Shown: positions 22,826 to 28,939 of the stretch, in pieces
How positions within the stretch are numbered: the stretch's first letter is position 1
Layout: every line of letters starts with the position of its first letter
DNA from: Oscillospiraceae bacterium
Lineage (GTDB): Bacteria > Bacillota > Clostridia > Oscillospirales > Ruminococcaceae
Assembly: GCA_900770285.1 (NCBI GenBank)
Contig: CAAGJO010000013.1
Span: forward strand, 1 to 32,388
Direction of reading: 5' to 3'
DNA: 32,388 nt
Program-made: the position numbers and the translations under genes
Notes under the pieces: generated by a model
What the model saw: the letters and a program-made list of their open reading frames with translations, nothing else
What the model was told of the DNA's origin: nothing
The model's database searches: none

Positions 22826-24022
22826 ATGAGAATATTAATTACAACCGATTGTTATACACCAATGATAAATGGTGTTGTTACGTCAATTCTAAATCTGGAA
22901 ATGGAGCTTCGCAAGTTGGGACATGAGGTGAAAATACTTTGCCCGTCAGAAAATTTTCATTGCTGTGAAAACGAAAATGTATATAGAATAGGATCTGTTG
23001 GTATTGGTAAAATTTACAGCGGAGCAAGAGCAGCATTACGCATAAATCTTGGAAATCTGCAAAAATTAATTGATTGGAAGCCTGATATCATTCATTCGCA
23101 ATCGGAATTTTTTTCTTTTCTTATGGCAAAAAAGATCTCGGCAGTAGTTGGTTGTCCGATCGTTCATACTTATCATACTGTTTATGAAAACTATACCCAT
23201 TATTTTTCACCTAGCATTACTTTAGGACGAAAAGCAGTTATCAAGTTAACCAAACAAATTTTACAACATACTGAAACTGTAATTGCACCAAGTCAGAAAA
23301 TTAAAAATATGCTTAAAGGTTATGGAGTTGAGCAACCTATACAAGTTGTTCCTACAGGGTTAAAATCAGAAAAATTTTTTCAGTTTGTTTCAGACAACAA
23401 AGTATCAGAACTTAAATTAAAGCTTGGAATCCCACAAGGGAAAAAAGTTTTAATAACAGTAGGCAGAGCGGCAAAGGAAAAGAACATTGATGAGCTGATT
23501 AGATATTTCAAACAGCTTGATATGGAAAATACAGTTTTTTTAATTGTTGGAGGCGGACCTTATCTTGATGTTCTGAAAAAGCTTGTTATAAGTGAAAAAA
23601 TATCAGATAAAGTGATATTTACCGGAACAGTCAGTCCGGATGAAATTAATGTATATTACAAACTTGGTGATGTATTTCTCAGTGCAACCCAGAGCGAAAC
23701 ACAAGGACTTACTTATATGGAAGCGTTGGCAAGCGGATTGCCTGCTGTATGCCGTAAAGATGAATGTCTGAATGGTGTAATTATAGAAGGCAGGAACGGT
23801 GGACAGTATACTGATTTTAAAGAGTTTTCAGAATTGATAGAAACAATCATGTATAATGATGAATTTTATAAAACACTATCTGAAAATGCAGTAAAGACAG
23901 CTCAAAAATATTCCGCAGAAGAATTTGCAAAAAATGTGGAAGCCATTTATAAAGATGTATTGGAAAAGAGGAATAGCCATGAAACTGAGAACGCATTATT
24001 TGATCGCCAGAATTGCGGCTGA
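22826..24022 (+). CDS. Glycosyltransferase family 4, glycolipid-type
   Basis: A 398-residue GT-B fold enzyme resembling clostridial and bacillar diacylglycerol alpha-glucosyltransferases. The N-terminal acceptor domain starts MRILITTDCYTPMINGVVTS, with the Gly loop that contacts the nucleotide sugar, and contains PDIIHSQSEFFS and HTYHTVYENYTHY. The C-terminal donor domain has VGRAAKEKNIDELI, and the EX7E motif ETQGLTYME (E291-E299) binds the donor. A membrane glycolipid synthase is the best guess, but a polysaccharide enzyme is possible. AAGGAG precedes the ATG, and a TATAAT lies at 22729-22734 without a clear -35. The 3' end overlaps the next gene by 44 bases in another frame, implying translational coupling. 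Confidence 0.85.
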   Translation: MRILITTDCYTPMINGVVTSILNLEMELRKLGHEVKILCPSENFHCCENENVYRIGSVGIGKIYSGARAALRINLGNLQKLIDWKPDIIHSQSEFFSFLMAKKISAVVGCPIVHTYHTVYENYTHYFSPSITLGRKAVIKLTKQILQHTETVIAPSQKIKNMLKGYGVEQPIQVVPTGLKSEKFFQFVSDNKVSELKLKLGIPQGKKVLITVGRAAKEKNIDELIRYFKQLDMENTVFLIVGGGPYLDVLKKLVISEKISDKVIFTGTVSPDEINVYYKLGDVFLSATQSETQGLTYMEALASGLPAVCRKDECLNGVIIEGRNGGQYTDFKEFSELIETIMYNDEFYKTLSENAVKTAQKYSAEEFAKNVEAIYKDVLEKRNSHETENALFDRQNCG

Positions 24023-24518
24023 GAGTGCTGATTTTTCATTAAGTGAAAGTATCGCATTTTACATTGGTACTTTAATGCCAGATTTGTCGCCAATGCAGTT
24101 TATACATCCCCACTTTTATGAGCAGTCAGGTGTATATGTTTTTGATAAATTAGAAAATCTTTCGTATAGTCAATCAAGTTTTACTTTTTGGGAATACGGA
24201 AAAATGGCACATTATTTCAGTGATTTTTGTTGTTCTGTACATTTTAATGGTCATGTTGGAAATGTTCGTAAGCATGTAAAATATGAACGTGTATTGAATC
24301 GCTATATAAAAAATAATTATCAATTGCTCAAAAATGAATATGCGAATGAGAAAAAAACAAAAAATTTAAATTCTATATTAGGTAACTATTATTATTGTGA
24401 GAAATATAATCCTCATTTAGACCTGATATCAGCGATCAATGCTTGTGCTGCAATTTGTAATATGGCAAAGCGAACTTCTTATCATCCACAAAATGCTATA
24501 TCGTTGCTTAATGAGTAA
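23979..24518 (+). CDS. Zinc-dependent phospholipase C-like protein
   Basis: A 179-residue, mostly helical protein of the zinc-dependent phospholipase C / S1-P1-like fold seen in Clostridia. It opens with MKLRTHYLIARIAAESADF, followed by IGTLMPDLSP and the helix WEYGKMAHYFSDFCC. The His and Asp residues in RTHYL, MPDL, H of the loop IHPHFYE and MAHYFSD are placed like the metal ligands of the family. No signal peptide is present, unlike secreted clostridial toxins, so it is likely cytoplasmic or membrane-facing. ATG 23979 with AAAAGAGG upstream is chosen. It overlaps the glycosyltransferase gene by 44 bases, suggesting a joint role in lipid handling (inference). Confidence 0.75.
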   Translation: MKLRTHYLIARIAAESADFSLSESIAFYIGTLMPDLSPMQFIHPHFYEQSGVYVFDKLENLSYSQSSFTFWEYGKMAHYFSDFCCSVHFNGHVGNVRKHVKYERVLNRYIKNNYQLLKNEYANEKKTKNLNSILGNYYYCEKYNPHLDLISAINACAAICNMAKRTSYHPQNAISLLNE

Positions 24519-24789
24519 AAAAGAAAGTAATGATATAATAACGATTGTTGGTTTTCAGTAATTTTTTTGCAGAGCAAAAAAATGGACTATGCCTGTAAAA
24601 AATTCAGAACTTGCATATTTTCATTTTGCAATTAATTTTAAGACAGGTCTGTAGCCTGACGGCTTATTATTCAGAACCAAAGGCGCCAGTAACTTTTTAT
24701 AGGCTATTGTAATATTATAATATGAATAGAGCCTTCCTTGTAGTTGACTGTTATAGACTGAAATTTTAGTTTTGTTTGTAAATATTATA
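24519..24789. other. Convergent intergenic region
   Basis: An AT-rich gap between converging genes. ATTTTTTTGC (24561-24570) and GCAAAAAAAT (24574-24583) form a perfect 10-bp hairpin with a 3-base loop that could terminate on either strand. A reverse-strand frame through 24621-24842 overlaps the symporter end and has no ribosome site or recognisable domain. Confidence 0.5.
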
Positions 24790-26508
24790 TTAGGATTGTT
24801 CAGCTTTTTCACGCTTTTGGATTTCACGGAACTCCATAACATCTTTTTTAAGCTCTCCGCTTAACATAAGTAGAAGTATAAGGTTTGGTATTGCCATAAG
24901 AGCATTTGCTATATCTGCAAAATTCCATACGATTTCAAGAGCCGTAGTTGCTCCTACATAGGAAATAAGTGAGAAAATAACACGGTATGCAATAATGACT
25001 TTTTTGTTTTTTATGATATATTCCAAAGCTTTTTCACCATGGTATTCCCAACCAAGAATTGTGGAGAATGCAAAGAGAACCAGACCTACGGAAACAAGTA
25101 TTCCGCCGAATTTACCAAGTACTGTTTCAAAAGCTGCAATTGTTAATGCTGAACCTGTTACAACTTCTTCGTAGGAATAGTTTCCGTTTTCATCGAAAAT
25201 ATATTTAGAACCGTTGTCAGCTTTCCATATTGTTCCTTTAAGGGAATCTGTTGAATAAGATGTTTCTTCAACTTGAACATCATCAGTTTCTTTGATAGCG
25301 GTTAGTGTTAATTTTTCTTTGTCGTTGCTTAAAATAAGCTGTTTTCCGTTATCATCGACAACATATGTATTTTCTGTTTCTTTATTATCAGCATCTTTTG
25401 TAGTAATTACAACTGATTGACCGTCTTGAACATAACTACCTGAAAGAGCCGGAGAAGTACTTCCAAGTACTCCAGAAGATGCGATAACAAATCCTGTAAT
25501 TGTGCAGACGATAATTGTATCAATAAATGTTCCGCACATATTAATGTATCCCTGACGAACATGATTGTCTGTAGTAGCTGCTGCAGCAGTAATAGCAGCA
25601 GAACCCATTCCAGCTTCGTTGGAGAAAACTCCTCTTGCAACACCAAAACGCATTGCGTTCATGATGTTTGCGGTAATTGTTCCACAGATTCCTCCGCCTA
25701 TTGCCTTAAAGCTAAATGCCATTTTAAAAATCATTGAAATGCCTTCGCCGAGATTTTTAAAATTCAGAACAATAACAACAAGTCCGCCAACTATGTAGAA
25801 AGCAGCCATAAGAGGAACAAGTACACTTGATATTTTAGAAATTCTCTTTATTCCGCCAAGAATAATTACAAGAGCAAATGCTGTAATGACAAGTCCTGTG
25901 ACCCATGTCGGAATAGAAAATGTAGTATTTAAAGCGTCTGAAATAGAATTTGCCTGAGTGAGATTTCCTATTCCAAAGCTTGCAATTACAGCAAAAACTG
26001 CAAATAGCATAGCTAGTATTGAACCAAGCGGCTTGCATTTGATTCCTTTTTTCATCGCATACATAGGACCGCCTGACATTTCACCGTTTTCATTTACCTC
26101 ACGATACTTAATTGCAATAGCACATTCGGCAAATTTTGAGGTAATTCCGAATATTGCTGCAATCCACATCCATACAAGAGCACCTGCACCACCTGTTGCC
26201 ATAGCAGTTGCAACTCCAACAATATTTCCTGTACCAATGGTTGCCGCCAAAGCAGTCATCAGTGCTGAAAATGGCGAAATATCTCCGCTTCCATTATCTG
26301 ATTTTCTTGATTCTTTGCTGAAAAGCCGTTTTAAAGAAGGAAAAAGATTTCTCCAAGGCATGCAGTGAAGTTTGAAAGTTAAAAATATCCCAGTTCCTAC
26401 CAGAAGTATCAGCATTGCCGGTCCCCATACGAAACTGTCTACTTCTGACAAAATGTCCTTAAAAGAAGAGAACATAGATAGAGATAACATCTCATTTGTT
26501 TGATACAT
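24790..26508 (-). CDS. Sodium:alanine symporter family (AGCS) transporter with insertion
   Basis: A 572-residue membrane carrier that imports alanine or glycine with sodium. AGCS hallmarks are in order: FVWGPAMLILLVGTGIFLT, the ALAATIGTGNIVGVATA loop, GGPMYAMKKG, FSNEAGMGSAAITAAAA, and LTIAAF..VLFAFSTILGWEYHGEKA. Normal members are about 450-480 residues. The excess is a hydrophilic segment of about 95 residues (roughly 357-451) rich in Asp, Lys, Thr and Tyr, inserted between the GVLGS region and the SALTIAAF helix, where family members have a short loop. ATG 26508 follows AGGGGG at seven bases. It has its own promoter on the reverse strand and a leader with two hairpins. Confidence 0.93.
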   Translation of the reverse strand: MYQTNEMLSLSMFSSFKDILSEVDSFVWGPAMLILLVGTGIFLTFKLHCMPWRNLFPSLKRLFSKESRKSDNGSGDISPFSALMTALAATIGTGNIVGVATAMATGGAGALVWMWIAAIFGITSKFAECAIAIKYREVNENGEMSGGPMYAMKKGIKCKPLGSILAMLFAVFAVIASFGIGNLTQANSISDALNTTFSIPTWVTGLVITAFALVIILGGIKRISKISSVLVPLMAAFYIVGGLVVIVLNFKNLGEGISMIFKMAFSFKAIGGGICGTITANIMNAMRFGVARGVFSNEAGMGSAAITAAAATTDNHVRQGYINMCGTFIDTIIVCTITGFVIASSGVLGSTSPALSGSYVQDGQSVVITTKDADNKETENTYVVDDNGKQLILSNDKEKLTLTAIKETDDVQVEETSYSTDSLKGTIWKADNGSKYIFDENGNYSYEEVVTGSALTIAAFETVLGKFGGILVSVGLVLFAFSTILGWEYHGEKALEYIIKNKKVIIAYRVIFSLISYVGATTALEIVWNFADIANALMAIPNLILLLMLSGELKKDVMEFREIQKREKAEQS

Positions 26509-26522
26509 TAAAATACCCCCTG

Positions 26523-26547
26523 TTCGGAATAGTTGAAATATTCCGAA
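26523..26547 (-). promoter_or_regulatory. Hairpin next to the symporter ribosome site
   Basis: TTCGGAATA (26523-26531) and TATTCCGAA (26539-26547) form a perfect 9-bp stem. On the reverse strand it ends just ahead of the AGGGGG ribosome site, so folding could affect translation. Confidence 0.45.
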
Positions 26548-26576
26548 AATAGAAAAGACTCGGCGACTGCCGAGCC
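26545..26576 (-). terminator. Terminator-like hairpin in the symporter leader
   Basis: On the reverse strand GGCTCGGC and GCCGAGTC pair (one G-U) around AGTC, followed by TTTTCTATTTTC. It lies downstream of both the SDR gene and the symporter promoter, so it can end SDR transcripts and may also attenuate symporter transcription. Confidence 0.65.
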
Positions 26577-26594
26577 CCTTTACTCAATATACAT

Positions 26595-26623
26595 AATATA
26601 TCATAGATTTTGTTAAAAGTCAA
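26595..26623 (-). promoter_or_regulatory. Promoter of the symporter gene
   Basis: On the reverse strand TTGACT (26623-26618), 17 bp, TATATT (26600-26595). The start would fall near 26588, giving an 80-base leader that contains the two hairpins. Confidence 0.75.
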
Positions 26624-26698
26624 GAAAAAAATATTATTTATTTGTAAACTCTGATACGTTTTTGAACTTTTATAATAAATAACAAATTAAAGTGTATA

Positions 26699-27460
26699 TT
26701 AGCCTAAAAAACAACCGAAATCAGTTACCAGGATTTGACCTGTAATAGCATGTGATTCATCACTTGCAAGGAATAAAAGAATATTGGCAACATCTTCAGG
26801 TTTACAAGGTTGAGTTTTCATATTGCCATGAGCTGACATCGCACCGAACATGTCCATATCCATATTTGACTGGTTCATTGATGCAACCATAGGTGTTATA
26901 ATAGTTCCTGGACAAACAGCGTTGCAGCGAATCCCTTCAGCTTGGAAACGCAGCGCAGTATGTTTTGTTATTCCTATAACTGCTGATTTAGATGCTACAT
27001 AAGCCGCACCGCCGCAGCCTCTTACCCCTGCTACGCTGGCAACGTTAACAATAGAAGCACCGCTTTTCATTTTCTGTGCAGCGGCACGCATACAGCGCAT
27101 AGTACCTTTTTCATTTGTTTCAACAATACGGTCAAGGTCTTCATCGCTGTAACGGTCAATAGGCTTTAAACCTTCTTCCAGAATACCTGCATTGTTAACA
27201 AGAATATCTATCTTTCCGAATTTTTCTTCTGCAGCAGACATAAGCTTTTCAGGATCGCCGGGTTTTGAAATATCAGTTGATACGGCAAGAACACTTCCGC
27301 CGGCTTCAGTAATTTCCTTTGCAACACTTTCTAGAGCTGCCTCTCTTCTTGCTGAAATGACAACTGATGCACCTTCTTTGGCAAAAAGCTTTGCTGTGGC
27401 TGCTCCGACTCCTGAGTTTCCTCCTGTAATAACTGCAACTTTTCCTTGTAAACGATTCAT
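26699..27460 (-). CDS. Short-chain dehydrogenase/reductase
   Basis: A 253-residue classical SDR that oxidises or reduces a carbonyl/hydroxyl with NAD(P). The cofactor loop TGGNSGVG is at 12-19 and NNAG at 89-92. The catalytic Ser is near 142 (NVASVAG) with Y154 and K158 (YVASK), followed by the CPGTIITPM segment after the active site. R38/R39 after the second strand (VISARRE) suggests NADP preference (inference). The substrate cannot be predicted; the Met-rich lid around 204-215 (MDMDMFGAMS) is distinctive. AAAGGAG precedes the ATG. It sits alone between the symporter promoter and an IS3 fragment 21 bp upstream of its start. Confidence 0.92.
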   Translation of the reverse strand: MNRLQGKVAVITGGNSGVGAATAKLFAKEGASVVISARREAALESVAKEITEAGGSVLAVSTDISKPGDPEKLMSAAEEKFGKIDILVNNAGILEEGLKPIDRYSDEDLDRIVETNEKGTMRCMRAAAQKMKSGASIVNVASVAGVRGCGGAAYVASKSAVIGITKHTALRFQAEGIRCNAVCPGTIITPMVASMNQSNMDMDMFGAMSAHGNMKTQPCKPEDVANILLFLASDESHAITGQILVTDFGCFLG

Positions 27461-27481
27461 AATAAAAAACTCCTTTTTAAA

Positions 27482-27655
27482 TTAGTGGTTTTGTCGTTCA
27501 CGGTTGCTTTCCTGGTGCTTTAAATATTGGTAATAAGTGCTTCTGTTTACGTTAAGAACACGACAAAGAATTGTAATTTTATGTTCTCCCGACAAGAGCT
27601 TAACGGCTTTTAATCTTTGCCTGAGTGAGGCGTGAATATCGCAATGGCTTTTTTT
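27482..27655 (-). pseudogene. Truncated IS3 OrfB
   Basis: From the A7 run at 27655-27649 the -1 frame reads on with RQRLKAVKLLSGEHKITILC and NVNRSTYYQYLKHQE, the N-terminal region of IS3 OrfB, then meets TAA (27484-27482) shortly after RERQN. It lacks all catalytic residues. The A7 run has the right placement for programmed -1 frameshifting from orfA. Confidence 0.8.
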
Positions 27656-27897
27656 AAGATTAAATTTTCCTCTTCCAGCTGAGCATTTCGCTTTTGAAGT
27701 TCTTTTATTTGCTTTGCAGTAAGAACGGTATTATCATCGATCTTAACTTCAGAATACTGCTTGATCCAATTAGCCAAAGCACTTTCGGATACGCCATATT
27801 GCTCATGTATTTGAGCATATGTCTTTCCTGAATGGTACAAATTTACGATTGTTTGCTTGAATTCCTGTGTGTATTTAGGATTTCTGTTTCCTGACAT
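27610..27897 (-). CDS. IS3-family transposase OrfA
   Basis: A 95-residue DNA-binding subunit. The helix-turn-helix is in KYTQEFKQTIVNLYHSG and YAQIHEQYGVSESALANWIK, followed by a leucine-zipper coiled coil (ELQKRNAQLEEENLILKKAI, residues about 66-85). Complete for an IS3 orfA and preceded by GGAGG, but with no functional partner OrfB it cannot transpose. It might still bind IS ends. Confidence 0.9.
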   Translation of the reverse strand: MSGNRNPKYTQEFKQTIVNLYHSGKTYAQIHEQYGVSESALANWIKQYSEVKIDDNTVLTAKQIKELQKRNAQLEEENLILKKAIAIFTPHSGKD

Positions 27898-27981
27898 TTT
27901 TATTCCTCCTGTTTTTTATATGTCTTATTTTTTACTACTTTTATTATATCACACTTGTCCACTTTTTTAGTATATATCCAT

Positions 27982-28083
27982 CAGCACAGCGGAATGAAGG
28001 TTAGGGATTGGTGCAAATCTAATGGAATCAGTCCGAATACTTACTATCAAAGACTCGGAGTTGTCAGAACGGTGTTATTCTGA
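27982..28083 (+). pseudogene. IS66-type TnpA fragment
   Basis: 33 codons read HSGMKVRDWCKSNGISPNTY and YQRL..VR, the recognition-helix segment of small IS66 accessory proteins (usual 'SGMTxxEWCKxNxIxxxTYYxWxRxVR'). It begins immediately beside the IS3 end at 27980, so the IS3 likely inserted into an older IS66 element. Confidence 0.65.
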
Positions 28084-28130
28084 TATACAGTAGACGACAG
28101 TTATACACAGTAAATGATACACACAAATTC

Positions 28131-28168
28131 AATACCGAGGTTTCAGTTGACCTCGGTATTTTTATTTT
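28131..28168 (+). terminator. Strong intrinsic terminator
   Basis: AATACCGAGGT (28131-28141) pairs perfectly with ACCTCGGTATT (28150-28160), followed by TTTATTTT. It separates the IS debris from the TetR-adhesin unit. Confidence 0.9.
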
Positions 28169-28204
28169 GCGGCTGGGGGGTGGTAAGCGATTCTTAAAAT
28201 CATA

Positions 28205-28245
28205 AAAAATCTATACCTTTTGCACAAAAATCTATAATTCTTGCA
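28205..28245 (+). repeat. Direct repeat with 21-bp period upstream of the tetR promoter
   Basis: The 20-mers at 28205-28224 and 28226-28245 match at about 16 positions (AAAAATCTATA, then TTGCA). They lie 9 bp upstream of the -35 box and could be a binding site for a regulator that reads tandem half-sites. A palindromic TetR operator is not obvious. Confidence 0.55.
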
Positions 28246-28253
28246 TAATCCTC

Positions 28254-28282
28254 TTGACATATCAAATCAAAAGTAGTATAAT
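28254..28282 (+). promoter_or_regulatory. Consensus promoter of the tetR-adhesin operon
   Basis: TTGACA (28254-28259), 17 bp, TATAAT (28277-28282). It starts transcription about 35 bases before the TTG start of tetR. Confidence 0.88.
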
Positions 28283-28324
28283 ATAAATGAATATTTACTT
28301 TATTAGCAGAAGGGGGAAAATATA

Positions 28325-28927
28325 TTGCGCACTGTAAACGAAGAAGCCCGCAGGGCAAAGCAAATCGAGATTATGGAAAAATGCTTTGACTGCTATGCGG
28401 AGAACGGTCTTAACGCTGTCGGTGTAAAAGCCATTGCGGACGCCTGCGGCTGTAATGTTGCGAGCCTGTATCAGTATTTTGACAATCTCGATGACCTTAT
28501 TATTCAGTCCACCGAATACTGTATGAGTAAGGTGGAAGATGATTTTATGGAGAAAGCCCCAACAGATGTCGAGGACTTGTGGCGGTTCATTGACGAGATA
28601 CCTTACTGGACGGCAAAAAAGCACGGGAAGAAATACCGCCTGATGTATCAGGTCTATACCCATCCTAAATACATAGAACACGGCAAACAATTCTTTGCGG
28701 GCGTAGATAAGCGTTACACCGAATACGCAAAAAGCTTGGAGGGCAAGCTGGGTATTCCCTATGAGAAGCTGACGCCGCTGATATTCATTCTGATAAGAGC
28801 TTGCGTTCACTACGCACTCTTTGAGGATGAGTTCTATCTGAAATCTCAGATAACGGTGCTGAAGGAAGCACTTGAGTTATTTGTTATGAAATACAATCCT
28901 AAATATAACCCTGACATAAATTCTTAG
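28325..28927 (+). CDS. TetR/AcrR-family transcriptional regulator
   Basis: A 200-residue helical regulator. The N-terminal HTH is GVKAIADACGCNVASLYQYFDNLDDLI (about 33-60), with the YxYFxxxxxL ending of TetR proteins. The rest is the ligand/dimer domain without a recognised ligand. The start is TTG 28325 with AGGGGG eight bases before it. The codon use is GC-richer than in the genes to the left. Its stop overlaps the ribosome site of the adhesin gene, so the regulator and the adhesin are co-transcribed and the regulator probably controls this operon (inference). Confidence 0.9.
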   Translation: MRTVNEEARRAKQIEIMEKCFDCYAENGLNAVGVKAIADACGCNVASLYQYFDNLDDLIIQSTEYCMSKVEDDFMEKAPTDVEDLWRFIDEIPYWTAKKHGKKYRLMYQVYTHPKYIEHGKQFFAGVDKRYTEYAKSLEGKLGIPYEKLTPLIFILIRACVHYALFEDEFYLKSQITVLKEALELFVMKYNPKYNPDINS

Positions 28928-28939
28928 GAGGTAGACACA

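Larger units (their letters stand above)
27482..27980 (-). mobile_element. 5' part of an IS3-family insertion sequence
   Basis: Contains a complete orfA, the frameshift site and the first ~50 codons of orfB, then stops abruptly just upstream of the SDR gene. The outer end reads TGGATATATACT on the reverse strand (27980 downward), a plausible IS3-type terminal repeat beginning with TG. The DDE region and the other end are missing. Confidence 0.8.

Noticed and set aside
24621..24842. Reverse frame overlapping the end of the symporter gene
   Set aside because: It overlaps the real gene in another frame, has no ribosome site and no domain, and sits in a convergent intergenic gap.
26545..26623. 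Glycine or glutamine riboswitch in the symporter leader
   Set aside because: AGCS genes are often under such control, but none of the conserved aptamer segments is visible and the leader is only about 80 bases.
28295..28810. 171-codon reverse frame over the tetR gene
   Set aside because: Shadow of a TetR gene with clear HTH, promoter and ribosome site; the reverse frame would start inside coding DNA without signals.
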